From Bimuria novae-zelandiae CBS 107.79 (taxonomy: Eukaryota > Ascomycota > Dothideomycetes > Pleosporales > Didymosphaeriaceae): a DNA stretch of 64,000 nt. The stretch's first letter is position 1, and every line of letters begins with the position of its first letter. Location: the NCBI GenBank assembly GCA_010015655.1, contig ML976707.1:378732-442731 (forward strand), in the 5' to 3' direction. The notes beneath the pieces were generated by a model that did not search any database, was not told the origin of the DNA, and worked only from the letters and a program-made list of their open reading frames with translations. Of this stretch, positions 35,236 through 46,695 are shown in pieces. A program made the position numbers and the translations under genes.

Positions 35236-36869
35236 ATGAACAGCCTGAAGGAAACGCTTGAAGCAGCGATGGAGTTCGGAGGACCTTGTTGGCTCATCCA
35301 TGGCTCCATCACCTCAAGATTCGCCATCTACAGCATCGGACTTGCAACGGTTGCCTACGTTCCGTACCTGACTTGGCTTATATGGTTTCACCCACTCTCC
35401 CGCTTCCCTGGTCCGAAGCGCGCCATCATTTCGAACCTTTTCTGGGCCAAGTAGTACACTAGCGGTCGTTCTATCAAAGTAGTGAAAGCGCTGCACGGCA
35501 AGTATGGCGATGTCGTACGCTGGGCACCTAATGAACTGTCTTTTGCGTGTGCAGATGCATGGAAGGATATCTACGACCGACGCAAAGACGGAAAGGTCTT
35601 GACCAAAGACCCAGTGTGGTACCGAAAGGATGCCACGATGAGAGCAGAGCACATCGTCAACGCCGACGATCCAGCACGGCACGCAGAGATCCACAAGATG
35701 ATGGCTTACGCCTTCTCTGCCAAGGCGCTGCTCGAGCAGGAAGACTTGATTTTGCAGTACACGGGACAGCTCGGAGAAGCGATAAAGGAGCAGAGCGCAC
35801 GTGGTCCTATCAATCTTGTCAATTTCTTCAACTGGACGACTTTCGACATTCTTGGAGAACTTGCTTTCGGGGAGCCTTTCGGATCGCTCAAGTATCACAA
35901 GACTAACAGCTAGATCTCGATCATCCTAGACAGCATGAAGTCAATGGCCTAGGATGCCGCCATCTGGACACTTCCTATTGTGCCCTACTTCCAATATTGG
36001 CTCACGCCCAAGGCCGTGCGTGAAGGCGGCGCACGCTATGCCATGGAGTCCAAAGAGGATATTCTACGAGGAGAGAGAGACGGTCCGAAATCCGACCGCA
36101 TCGACTTCGTGTCGTACATCCTCAAAAAGCGACAGGAGCTCAACATCACCGATTCGCAGCTCGCAGCTCATTCGAATGCTCTGATCGTGGCGGGATCCGA
36201 GACGAGTGCAACTGTACTTAGCGGCCTGTTTTTCTATCTGTGTAAGCACCCTGATGTTTATGCCAAGCGCAAGAAGGAAGTGCGGTCGGATTTTACCAGC
36301 GCAGACGAAATCATGGCCAAAGGGGCGGAAGGGCTCTCGTATCTGACCGCTTGTACCAATGAGACGTTTCGCATCTATCCTCCTATTCCTATCGCGATGC
36401 CCAGAGTCACGCCTAAGGGTAGTTGCACGATCACAGGGTGTTTCGTCCCGGAAGGTGTAAGTATGAGCTACATGGTAACTTTGGGCAATGGCTGACTGCA
36501 GATTAGACGGTCATAGGCGTCTATGTATGGTCCGTTACACACAACCCAGAGAATTTCAATGATCCCGACGCTTTCCATCCCGAGCGCTGGTTCGAGAAGT
36601 CGGACAATCTCGATGCAAGCAATCCGTTTTTGATGGGTCCGCGCATGTGCATGGGCATCAAGTACGTACCCAGACACTATGGTGTTTCCAGTCGCTAACC
36701 AGTCTGAAGTATGACCTGGATCGAGGTGCGCGTCATGGCCGCTCAGATCGCGCACATGTTCGACTTCGAGCTCGAAGATAAGACATTCGACTAGGGAAAT
36801 GAACAGCGTTGTTATGTCTTGTGGGATAAGCCTGAGCTTCTCGTGAAGGCTGAGCTGGCTAGCACATGA
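35236..36869 (+). pseudogene. Cytochrome P450 with four in-frame TAG codons
   Basis: Exons 35236..36456, 36507..36661 and 36710..36869 give 511 codons in one continuous frame. Introns are 50 and 48 bp with good signals. Motifs: N-terminal membrane anchor; proline hinge FHPLSRFPGPK; I-helix AGSETSA; K-helix ETFR; PERW; heme loop FLMGPRMCMG with the Cys ligand. TAG occurs at 35452, 35911, 35950 and 36792, each where fungal relatives commonly have Trp (for example before YTSGR, before ISIILDSMKS, after KSMA, and after TFD near the C-terminus). There are no frameshifts, and 14 other Trp codons are intact. Either lightly RIP-mutated (TGG to TAG) or dependent on UAG-to-UGG editing. Substrate unknown. 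Confidence 0.85.
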
Positions 36870-37333
36870 GCTGTCACTGTCGTCAAATGCTATTCCGGAC
36901 CGACGTTTTTTAAGCAGTCATTTTCTTTATCCTTGCACTTGTCTGTATCAGGCACTTTTAAAAAGCATTCTTCCTAGACTCTTGTTAAAACTAGCCACAT
37001 TCACATTTCGCAACACACCGCTTACCGTCACCCCTCTTCGCACTCGCGAGCTCTTGTCCCCTCCGAAACCTCCCCCAACTTTTGTGAACCTATCTCGCAA
37101 CACACCAGTTCGCGTGCGCTCGGAAAGGCGGGAATGGTGCGCGTCGTCGTAATGAGCCGTTAGTGTCCCAGTCGCCACGCGCTAGTGAAATGATGGTGCG
37201 GGATAACCGCGTGTTCCAGATGCAGTTCTCCACCCTACCAGAGCTGGCACGTCCGGCTAACGATAAGCGTATGATGCATCACGCGCTGGGCCGCGGTTCC
37301 ACGGCTTCACATGCTTTCTAAATCATCATTTGA
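36870..37333. other. Intergenic, nothing recognised
   Basis: Between P450 and bZIP-like gene. May hold a 5' exon of the latter: an ATG-led frame (MMVRDNRVF...) sits near 37190. Confidence 0.35.
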
Positions 37334-38554
37334 GTGACTTTATCACGACCGCAGATCTCTTACAATGCCACAATCAAAGTTCGCAGCATCGATTTTCTAT
37401 CGTCGGAGCAATTGAGCCGCAAGCGCGAATACTACAGAAAAAGCCAACGCCAGGCGAGACAGAGAACCAAGGCAATTATCGGAGAGTTAGAAGATCGAGT
37501 GCTTACTCAGGAGACGCGCATATTGCACCTTGAGCAAGAACTGGCTGCGAGAATAGCGCAGTGTCACTGCAATGATGCCACCGACAATCATCCGTGCGGT
37601 CAGCGGTATCAGTTCCAGACATTACGTCTATAACACAACTTATCCCGAATACCAGTATGGCAGTGGTCGACAAACAGTCAAATTGGCTTCATAGCGGTAG
37701 CATTGAGACCATGGACATTAGCCAAATGATGAGCCTAGAAGAGAATCCCGCACTCGGTACGTAACATTGCGTTCATCCGTTGTTGAGATGCTGATGCAGA
37801 AGCAGGCCTCTCAATCTGGGAACAAATATTCAACGAAGCCATACTGGCCGGCTCGCCAGACTTTCCTGAACCAGAGCATAGCAGTGCCACTTCCCTCCAG
37901 TTGTCTGTGGAACATCACTCTGCCGAATCGACCACCCAACAAGTTCTTTGGAAGTCATTACCGAAACACATCCCTCCCACATGTGCTCTAGACAGAGCAA
38001 TGCCGAACATGGTGAACACGCGTCGTATGCACGAAACGACCGGTGGAAACGACCAAGAATTCCGCACCGCGGTCTTTCCCAGCGTGCAAAGTCTCCTGAA
38101 TCCCAGCAGTGACGTCCAAGCGCCGCTTGCTACTTCTATAGTTCGCGATATTGTGTCGGCCTTGTCCGTCCACACACTACCCGAGCAAATCGCCGTTCTG
38201 TACATCATGGGCGTTTCCTTACGATGGCAGATATCGCCCACGCGACGCAATTACGACGCCATGCCGGAGTGGCTGCGCCCAACACCATCGCAAATTTTCA
38301 CGCCACACGCGATGTGGCTGGACACATTGGCGTGGCCTACGGCGCGAGAGCGTCTGTGCCGCACCGATAAATGGGGCGGCAAGGACGTACTTGTGCGGCA
38401 CATCTGCGAGGAATCGTTTTCGGTGAACTGGCCATACGAGGGTGCAGACATCTTTCTGCACAATAGGAGCGAGCCGAGCATGAATCCGGTGTTCGAGCAG
38501 CATATTAGAAACATTAAGAACTGGACGTTAGGACCGGGGATTTTGGATGTGTGA
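37334..38554 (+). pseudogene. bZIP-like transcription factor with DUF3425-like C-terminus, frame disrupted
   Basis: Frame 37334..37633 has no ATG but encodes a basic region and zipper-like helix (SRKREYYRKSQRQARQRTK, then ELEDRVLTQETRILHLEQEL). The likely continuation (SVPDITSITQLIPNTSM..., from about 37603) is in another frame. It joins by a 5'-GTACGT intron (37751 to about 37800) to 37801..38554, which has the DUF3425-like regulator end (LPEQIAVLYIMGVSLRWQIS, PSQIFTPHAMWLDTLAW, RNIKNWTLGPGILDV). I found no clean splice that joins the first two pieces or provides a start, so the gene is either damaged or has introns I cannot resolve. By position it may have regulated the P450/MFS pair. Confidence 0.6.
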
Positions 38555-39170
38555 GTGAGGTGGTTGGCAGGTGTTGTTGCTGCAGCTGATCAGGAATAGG
38601 TACCCCGACATGGCCAATGCAGTGAACATTAGACCTTGTCGAGCGTATGATCGGCCTCTTAGATGAAAGGCTGTCGTGCTGAACGATGCAAAATCGGATG
38701 GCAAAGGAGCGTAAAGCCTTGCGGGCCCACTAACTACGAAGACGTTCGCCTCAGCGTCCACTAGCTTGGTTGCGCTATCAAGCATTCGCCAGTTCACAAG
38801 GCGGGTGGCTCGGATTGTATAACAGTCATGATAAGATTTTAGGTCGCGCCATGATCGCGAACCTGTCCCGTATGTGGTAGAAGAGTCGAACAAGCAGCGC
38901 AGTTTAACCGGATAAATTGGCATAGAGCGACTCTAGCCTGTCATATTTAGGATACAACAGTGTCATAGTCGAGTATAGTCCCTTGGGTACATGTCCGAGG
39001 AGCAGACGGTGCGAGTTTCCAGTTGTTGGTCTCTTGGAAGGCAAAACGGTCTGCAAGCGACAAGATAACTGTGCTAGGTCAGCAGGAGCTTGTCAGTAGG
39101 ACACGACGACAGCACGAACCAATCTTCTTGATATCAGCCATAAATTATATTTTACTGTTTAGATACTTCC
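38555..39170. other. Intergenic, nothing recognised
   Basis: A 131-codon minus-strand frame (38528..38923) overlaps the end of the bZIP-like gene and does not look like a protein. Confidence 0.35.
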
Positions 39171-40586
39171 CTAGTCTTCTCTTTCTTTCTCCCGTTCCGG
39201 CTGGCCTGTTGGGAGTGCACCGTGTCTGCCCCATCCTATCTCTTTCATCGTCTTATCTTCATCTTTCCCAGGCCAAAGCAGCCCACCAATCCACACTGCT
39301 CTTATACACGACGCCGCGACGAAAAGCCACATCGCTACCAACATGATAGTAAGTGCACTGCACACGCCACGAATTCCATCACTGTTTAGCGCTTGCGCGA
39401 TTTGTATCGCAGCGAGCGTCAGCCCTGCGTTCGGAAAGATAAACGCCCACCAGTTCAGCGTAAACGACATGCGGCGTATACCGGTAAGCACTGCGACGGT
39501 AGAGATGCAGAAGAACCAGAACGAGAACAATATGATGAACAGACCAGAGATGATGCCGAGATTTCTGATCAGATCACCGTCTGGAAGAGAGAGCTCAGTG
39601 AACTGCGAAGCAGGCACGACAATAGACGCTTGCTTGCCGAGCGAGACAAGGCCGGCGGCAGTATAGCCAGCTGGTCCGACGGAGACGTACATGCCCGGGC
39701 GTGTCGATGGGCTTGGTAGTTCGGCTGTCATCAGACGTTGCGTATAGAGCGAATACATGAGAAGCGCAACAACCCATGCGAGTCCCTGTAACGCGACCGC
39801 TCCGACCCCTGCATGCTCAGTCAGTACGCAAATCTGGTTTGACCTTTCTGCTGCGTCAACTCACACATGTACCATCCGCGATCCGTGGGCTGGCTTGGTA
39901 TCATGGTCCCTGCCATCGTGCCGACGACTAGGAGCGGATATATTGGGAAAATCCATACGGGTACTGCATCGTGGACATCGAGCTTGACGCTCTGAAAGAA
40001 GATGTAGTATTGTCCCACGCCCACGAGGAACACTATGCTGCAGTACGTCCAGTAGCAGATCTCAAGAGCCTTTACCAGCCATGGTCCGCAATTAGGGACG
40101 CCGTACGACTGCGCTCCGTTCAGGATGAGCGACACAGATACCCAGTAGGCACCATGGAAAAGACCTTCCACGGGATGCACCAAAGAAGCCATGAATTTTG
40201 GCGGAACAAGAATGAACCGTGTCACCATTAAGGCGGTGAATAGAACGAAAAGGACAAGGTTGGTGATGTAAAATATTTTCCCAATGGTCATCAGGCCAAG
40301 AAACTTGTTCGGCGTGTTCGCGAGCACGACGGCCACAGCACCCGTAGACATGGTGCAGGCGAACCTACAACTAAGGTGAATAAATATCTTGCAATGTGCG
40401 ATTCTGTTGCTTACCATGGCCTACACACCGACCATTAGCTTCATTGATTCAAAGTTCTTATCATACGCACCAAGTGAAATGCGCAATCCTGTCTCTCAAT
40501 CCTACCTGCAAGGGCGGTACATCATCTCCCCTTGCAGCTTTTTCCTCGTCGGCGTGCCTGCGCGTCTTGTCCTGGAAGCGGGGCAT
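39171..40586 (-). CDS. TDT-family (Mae1-like) dicarboxylate/anion transporter with 6-nt micro-exon
   Basis: Exons 40586..40471, 40420..40415, 39864+1..40364 (that is 40364..39865) and 39808..39171 give 419 residues. Without the 6-nt exon GCCATG the family-typical HFTWPWFACTMSTG motif cannot be built: ACT TG + GCCATG + G TTC gives T-W-P-W-F. The two introns around it are 50 bp each, with GTGCGT/GTAAGC donors and TAG acceptors; the last intron is 56 bp. About ten membrane helices follow, with TIGKIFYI, VGQYYIFF, GPAGYTAAGL and FNxxWW-like LNWWAFIFPNAG. Members of this family (voltage-dependent anion channel/malate permease, also sulfite pump Ssu1) export or import small acids; the sequence looks closer to Mae1. 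Appears intact. Confidence 0.9.
40415..40420 (-). other. Micro-exon of 6 nt
   Basis: GCCATG on the minus strand, bounded by TAG before and GTAAGC after. It supplies most of the Trp-Pro-Trp codons in the first conserved motif of the transporter. Confidence 0.8.
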
Positions 40587-41518
40587 CCTTTCGTCGTCGG
40601 CGGGCTACCCAAGTTGCTATCCACAGCCCACGCGACCCCCATACATCCACCCTTTGTACTCTCTCCTCATCGTTTTGGCTTGGAAGACTGACTGATGTCA
40701 TTCCCAAGATAGTGCGGTGCTCTAGAGTCACCGGTACTGTTCACGCGGTGAATTCGCGGCGCGCTACTCGGGAGTCTCGGTTAGTACGGGCTGGGCCCGG
40801 CAATCACCATTGATGATCGATCGAGTGTCAACTGATATGGAAACTGTAACGGGGGTTTTCTTGTTTGCTCTCACAGAAAAGACCCACAAACAATTTCTTG
40901 CCCTCGTGGGTCGAGCTGTGCAGATGTTAGATGCAGACCACAGGAACGTAACCCACAAAAAAACTTTTCTCGACCCTCGCTACGTCATATCACGTGATAC
41001 CCAGGGCACCTGCAGCACGGAACCGGGAGCACTTTTTGCTCATGTACACAATACACATTTCCCATAAGCACTTCATTACAGGCTATATGATGCTGCTACT
41101 TCGAAGCTCACATTAGCTGGTGGTGCTCCAGTGTAAATTGCACGTGACTACACAAGAACCATGAAAACCGCGATATTGGTATTAATTGGATCAGAGACGT
41201 AGCGAAATATTGACGATGTTTATTAACCTGCGCTTTAAATTGTCTGCCAGTCTGTAGGGCTACCCCGCGAATGCTACAAACGCATAACGCTCTGCCAGCC
41301 TGGAAAGCAGTCCGAATATTATCTTGTACAGTAATACAACGAGAATGTGAAGGTTAGAAAGGCGTTAAAACTGGTGGTGCCCAGGGTTAATATTACGCTC
41401 TTTCGTACAACAATTAATGGCCTGAGAACCGTCAAGATTCAGCCGTTCATTGGCCTAAGAATCTCATCCCGCTAGGCTTCTGTACACGTGCACACGGGCA
41501 GCAGCGTTATATAGAGGT
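40587..41518. other. Intergenic, nothing recognised
   Basis: 932 bp. Promoter of the transporter on the left; the rest is moderately AT-rich with no supported frame. Confidence 0.4.
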
Positions 41519-43207
41519 TTATTTCAAGATCAGATCATGCATCGATCCCTGATACCTCGAGACATCCGGAAAAAAGCATTCCCCAACAAGCTTATAAAGC
41601 CCGTCATCAGGTCGCACGACATACGGCACGCTACCTCTCTTGAAAACTGCGATCTTGTCATTGGCCGTAGCATGAGCTGGTCCTAGACCCAGCGCGCCAG
41701 AAGCAGACCGGAGAAGTCGTCTGCCGTAGACCAGCCTGGTCAGTTGGTTCCGTTCGGACATAAGCCAAGCCGTTGTAAAGGCTGACTGAGGCAGATCTAT
41801 GATACTGAATGCATCTTTAGAGGATGTCTGACGGAATACCTCAAGTATGCGAATAATCTCGCCGGTTGGTTCCAACGTTGTTTTGGCTTCCGGCCATTGG
41901 CGAATGAGAGGATCGACTGTCTCGCGCTTGGATGTTAAGTTGCCTTGGAAGGGTATGATTGTGTCTGAGACAGATGCAATACTATCGATCACGGCGCCTT
42001 CAAGGACGAGGTGGTCGAGATCGTTGGAGAATTGGATGTCGGTCGGTGCCTGATTGGGTCCCGTCTCTGCAATCAATTGCGCTGACCCGATCATTGGTAT
42101 GGCTTTGTCATAGGCGTGCCAGTCTGGTACCCAGGATGGAAGTTTGAGGGAGCGGGTGAGCGGATGTCTCGCGGCTCCTGCGAAGCTCAGTACGTCGAGC
42201 TTCCCAGTACTCGTTATCAAATGCGCGGCTGTCTCTTTGTAGACAGTTTGGATTGACTTTTCGTAGTCAGGCTTTGGAAGGGTGGCTTGGTCGTCAACCA
42301 GGGGATAGAGCCCGTAAATTTTGTCGCGTAAATCTGTAGCACCACATTGTCGACTTTGGTGGAGCAAATTGAGCAACGAGAATTGACCTTTAGAAGGGTT
42401 TCTTTGCGCGAGACGGCAGTCATCAATGAAGCTAAGGTGCCGACAGATCGATGCCGTGTCCGTAGCTGCGAACATGGGACTTTCGGCAACGCAACGAGCA
42501 GTGAAAACCATGTCTTCCCATTCAAGATCTATAGAACCGCTCTTGACGGCCAGTGTGCTTGCATTTGCGGCTTCCTGTATGACCCAGGCGCGTTGAAACC
42601 AGGCGCGACGGAAAAAGTACCTTAGAGCACTCCAGGTATTCGAAGATTCTGGTGGGAGACCCAGACTCGACAAGGATGAAGGGTTGAAGTATACCAGGTC
42701 ACCAAATCGAGCTCTCAGGGTGCGCAGCTGCTCGAAAAGCGATTGCACAAGGGCAACTGTTTCAGTATTCTCTCCGGTCCAAATTAGGACTTTATTCGCT
42801 CTGCGGTATATTTGATGCATGAGCTGAAGCTGCTGGTTGCGCTCCGAATAGTCTCGCTGGTTGATACATAATGCATCAATCCACAGGGCGCGCTTTCGAT
42901 CGGGTTGACGAAGGTCGAGAAGAGCAGCACGCAGATTGCTAGTGATGGGGAAATCTCGCCCGTTGCACACAATTTCAGTTGTATCATTAACATTCCCCCA
43001 ATGGTATGAGAGCGCTTCGTAACTAGGGGTCTCCTCTAGGGAGGTGTTGAAAAGCTCGCACTCGATTGGGCTTGAGCGATGACCGGGCCGAAGTTCAAGG
43101 AGTCGGAGGTTGATGGGAGGCTGGAACGGCGCGTATATGTATTGATAGAGGTTGCCGGAGAAGGTGTGGCCGAGTCTATACGGCCACTCCCAGATCCTTC
43201 TGGTCAT
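41519..43207 (-). CDS. Heterokaryon incompatibility (HET) domain protein
   Basis: Intronless, 562 residues. The HET domain lies at about residues 63-210: YEALSYHWG, then LWIDALCINQRDYSERNQQLQLMHQIYRRA. The family-typical continuation includes LRDKIYGLYPLV near 285. The C-terminal half, without a recognised domain, ends in the region often seen in this class (a regulated surface with KRGSVPYVVRPDD). HET proteins trigger cell death or self/non-self responses after hyphal fusion; the partner is unknown. The frame is undamaged although neighbouring genes are broken. Confidence 0.92.
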   Translation of the reverse strand: MTRRIWEWPYRLGHTFSGNLYQYIYAPFQPPINLRLLELRPGHRSSPIECELFNTSLEETPSYEALSYHWGNVNDTTEIVCNGRDFPITSNLRAALLDLRQPDRKRALWIDALCINQRDYSERNQQLQLMHQIYRRANKVLIWTGENTETVALVQSLFEQLRTLRARFGDLVYFNPSSLSSLGLPPESSNTWSALRYFFRRAWFQRAWVIQEAANASTLAVKSGSIDLEWEDMVFTARCVAESPMFAATDTASICRHLSFIDDCRLAQRNPSKGQFSLLNLLHQSRQCGATDLRDKIYGLYPLVDDQATLPKPDYEKSIQTVYKETAAHLITSTGKLDVLSFAGAARHPLTRSLKLPSWVPDWHAYDKAIPMIGSAQLIAETGPNQAPTDIQFSNDLDHLVLEGAVIDSIASVSDTIIPFQGNLTSKRETVDPLIRQWPEAKTTLEPTGEIIRILEVFRQTSSKDAFSIIDLPQSAFTTAWLMSERNQLTRLVYGRRLLRSASGALGLGPAHATANDKIAVFKRGSVPYVVRPDDGLYKLVGECFFPDVSRYQGSMHDLILK

Positions 43208-43512
43208 TGGCAGCCCGGGAAGTCTCTGCTTGACTGCTTGAAGGAGTGATTACACCGTAGTACGTCTAGTGTCTTCATTTCCGTCACACTGTGAGCTGAC
43301 AGTATTAGCGTTCAAGTGTAAACAGCTCACGAGTAGAAAATCATCCAGTGCAGCGTGATCGAGTGCGAGAAGATAAGAATACGAATATGGGAATTATTCA
43401 TGGAGAAGTTGCGAAGGTGCCAAGAATTCGGTTCTGCGAACGGGCGGGGCGGGGACGGCTATTTATGCTCCCACGGCCATCTTGGCACGACATGCTCGCT
43501 TGATCTTACCAT
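43208..43512. other. Intergenic, nothing recognised
   Basis: 305 bp between HET gene start and OPT gene end. No frame supported. Confidence 0.5.
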
Positions 43513-45973
43513 CTACGTCCAAGTCCCATTTGCCGGTCCAAAGTAGCCCGATGACGGCATATCGAGATTCGGAACGCCGTCACCATCAGCCGTATTCACA
43601 AAAACTGTATTGCCCCACCAATCTGGAAACACCGCACCTGGGTAACTGACTGCAAAAAAAATGATAATGCCGGACAGCGCCGTGCCAGTGTCCAGTGCTG
43701 CCGCCAAGATATAATTGTACTTGGTCCACCAAGCGAAGAACTTCTTAAAGATGATACGGTTGAAGATGAAATTGACAAGCCACCAGGAACTGTAGTTGAT
43801 GCCGGTTGCGGGCGGGACGTTGTAGGTTCCGACGAAGATCAGAGGCCAATTGACATATCTCAGCCAGTCAATCTTGGTACGTTTCCAGGCGTACCACGTG
43901 ATCAGTGGCATCAAAGCACCGATCCAGAAGAAGTGAAGGAGACCAGAGTAGATCTGTCCCGAAGAGTAGAGTCGGCTGGGTCCTATGAGCCCCCAGATCA
44001 CCGAAGAGGAGAAGACAGTCCTACCCTGAGGGCATGAAAACCGGTCCGGCTGGTCGTATGTGCAAATCTGATCAATATTTCCAAGCATCCAGCTGGTCAC
44101 ACCAACTTGCGTGAGAGCTCCAAGGACAGTTGCGCTGGCTTGCGCGGCGAAGACGAGTCGTGGTGAAACTTTGAGATAGTGTCCGAGTTTCATGTCTTGA
44201 GCGAAAAAGATGCCTTGTTGTACCACGTCCTGTGAGAGCGACTTGAAGATCATGTTCGCGAGCGGTTTTCCTTGGAACATGTAGCCTCCGATGAACTCCG
44301 AAAGCACATTCAACTGTTGCGCATCGACGTTTGTAATTCCCTGAATGATGCAGCACGGAATCATGTATATGGCAGGGATGACCAGCGCCAAAAAGACTCC
44401 GTACACTGGCAGTTTCGTGTCGTACACTTCCACCATGACGATAGAGAGGACGACCATCAGGACTATGATGCCAGCATAAAGCCACCAAGGTGTCTGCTTG
44501 TAATTCTGCATCAATCGTGCGTGGATATCCATCTTTGTCCTTCCTTTCATAGCATCAACGATATCTTTACCGTGCCATAGGAACGTGTGGACCAGAACAG
44601 CGGTAATTGAAGCAAACGATAGTCCATATACGAAAGCGAAAGATGCGCCAAGGAATGGAGGAGAGTATGCCTGGTATGCAGTTTCGTTGAAAGTGCCGTC
44701 TGCGTTGATCATCATGCTGACATTGTATGCGGCCCCATACCGATCGTAGACATCCGCCGTCATCAGAGGAAGGTAACCTGTCCACCATGTGTTTGTGTAG
44801 TACTAATAGCTATTAGCCCCACACTACTACGCATTAGATCTTCATAAGTGCACACGTACTATAGCTGGCACTACGATCCAAAATGCTCCAACGAAGCCGA
44901 GAAAGACGTTGAGAGCCGCCCAAGAGGGTGAAAGCAACGGATTTGTGTTGTATGCAATTTGGGTCCAATCGAAAGTTATTGGAGAGAGACCGAGACCAGT
45001 TTGCATGCCGAAGATGTGGTTTACGATCTTGTTGCGGGGGGCTATCCAGCACACCCAGGTGAAATAGCTGAGTGCGACGAAGATGAGGCCAGGGAACCAA
45101 TACCAAGCGAAGGCGCAGACCATGACCACCATGAAGAACCGAATGCGGGATATTTTCCAGCCATCGGCAACAGCGTTCGCCCGGGAGTGTAATGTGGTAA
45201 GTAGAGCGCAGATGGATAATGTCCCGGGCCAAATGATGCTGGCTGGTTCAACCACCCATTTTCTGGCAAGACCCGCAACGCCAAAACCAAGAAGCTGGCA
45301 GCAGAGAACTACCAAAACCTTAAAACCGGCCGATAGTTCAAAATTGTAGAACTTCTGCGCTGCTTGGATAACGCTCGTTGCATCCGCAGAACCCCACGCG
45401 ATACTTACATTGGACATGATGGTGATGACACAGTGCTCCTTGATGTTGAAATGGCGATCCGGATTGATATTCCATTTGCCTAGCGGACCAAGGTTGACAG
45501 TGTAAATGGGAAGTACATGTGCCAGGAACACTCCACAAGGGAATGCTAGCAATTCTGCAACCAGGGACACTATGTGGACGGAAGGCTGGCGTAGCGAGAA
45601 GAAATTGTTAACACCAGCTCCAATCATCGTAAAAACGAATCCAAGAATCCACATGCGAAGGGTGCTGACGGGCATGTGACTAGATTCGCGGGTGCAAAGT
45701 TAGTATAAAACAAACAGTGGGGTTATGGGTATCTCGCGGATATGTCTAAAACATATCTACTTCGTACCGCGGCGTAACGTACGGGTCATCGACTTCGGGC
45801 ACAACAGCCCTCACTTCAGGAAATGGCGAGTGGTCAGAGTCCAGATCGAAGGATTGATCCTCATCCAACACCTTCGCTACATCAACCTCCAACTCTTTGA
45901 GATGCTCATCCCCAACTTCGACATCGGGACTCGGCTCGGGGGCGATGGGGTCTTTGGCTTCCACGGTAGACAT
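43513..45973 (-). CDS. OPT-family oligopeptide transporter
   Basis: Exons 45973..45753, 45679..44860 and 44802..43513 give 776 residues. The first intron (73 bp) has a weak GTTTTA donor but a TACTAAC branch and CTAG acceptor; the second (57 bp) is standard. An acidic N-terminus is followed by about 14-16 membrane segments. OPT features: STLRMWILGFVFTMIGAGVNNFFSLR, SNVSIAWGSADATSVIQA, NTWWTGYLPLMTADVYDRYG, GITNVDAQQLNVLSEFIGGYMFQGKPLANMIFK, and the PPATGINYSSW region. Imports small peptides or metal-chelate conjugates with protons at the plasma membrane. ATG 45973 (MSTVEAKD) is preferred over 45997. Intact. Confidence 0.93.
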
Positions 45974-46271
45974 GATGGTCAAGAGACAAGAGACCAAGGC
46001 CTTGGTGGTCGGTGGCTGGAAGCTTGTGTGCGGAGCAAGACGAGGCCAAGTTTCTTATACAGCCAAGAGTCTAGAAGATAAGCCATCTGCGCCCCAGATA
46101 AGCATGGCTGTCAAATCACGGCGCAAGATAGCCCATCGCATCGCTTGTGCCGCAAAGTGTCACCTGCCTAATTTGGCAAGCAGCACTTATCTCGTATCTG
46201 CAACAACTTAGATGACTGCGTAAACAGCTTTCGGATCAATCTATGACTGAGGCAAGACAAATTGAAGTTTC

Positions 46272-46604
46272 CTACGGCATATAAGCCCTGGTAAAGTTGA
46301 TTCTCTTGATGCTGAGGTTCACACCGCATTGCTCAAACTTCGCTCTGTTTGATCTACCACCGGAGAGGCCCGTTACCATCCATACCTCCTCTGGTGAGGA
46401 AGGATCGTATTTCGTCTTGGAGGATTCCGCGCGAGTTAGGTATTTAGTGCGACAGCGCGCTGAGCGAAAGTCAGTCGCCTCATGAACGGGAGCCGCAAGG
46501 CCTGTAGAGTAGTTTGCATGCCTATTGCAGGTCACTAAAGCAAAGGCTTCTTGCATGATGACTGTGGGATGAACCAGAGTAATGCTAGACAGAGGTGTGC
46601 CCAT
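46272..46604 (-). CDS. Hypothetical short protein, possibly a fragment
   Basis: 110 codons from ATG 46604, just outside the AT-rich island. The second half (TKYDPSSPEEVWMVTGLSGG...) has protein-like composition. It may be the 3' part of a gene cut by the insertion at 46664. No family recognised. Confidence 0.3.
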   Translation of the reverse strand: MGTPLSSITLVHPTVIMQEAFALVTCNRHANYSTGLAAPVHEATDFRSARCRTKYLTRAESSKTKYDPSSPEEVWMVTGLSGGRSNRAKFEQCGVNLSIKRINFTRAYMP

Positions 46605-46663
46605 GGCGTGCAGTAGACAACATTTGAAGACCCAGGTGCCGTAGATGCATGTCAGCTATTGTC

Positions 46664-46695
46664 GTTTCGTAAATTCCCGCTCACCATGTGACCTG
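46664..46695 (+). repeat. Left 32-bp inverted repeat of the AT island
   Basis: Begins GTTTCGTAAATTCCCGCTCA. Perfect inverted match to 51182..51213. Confidence 0.95.
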
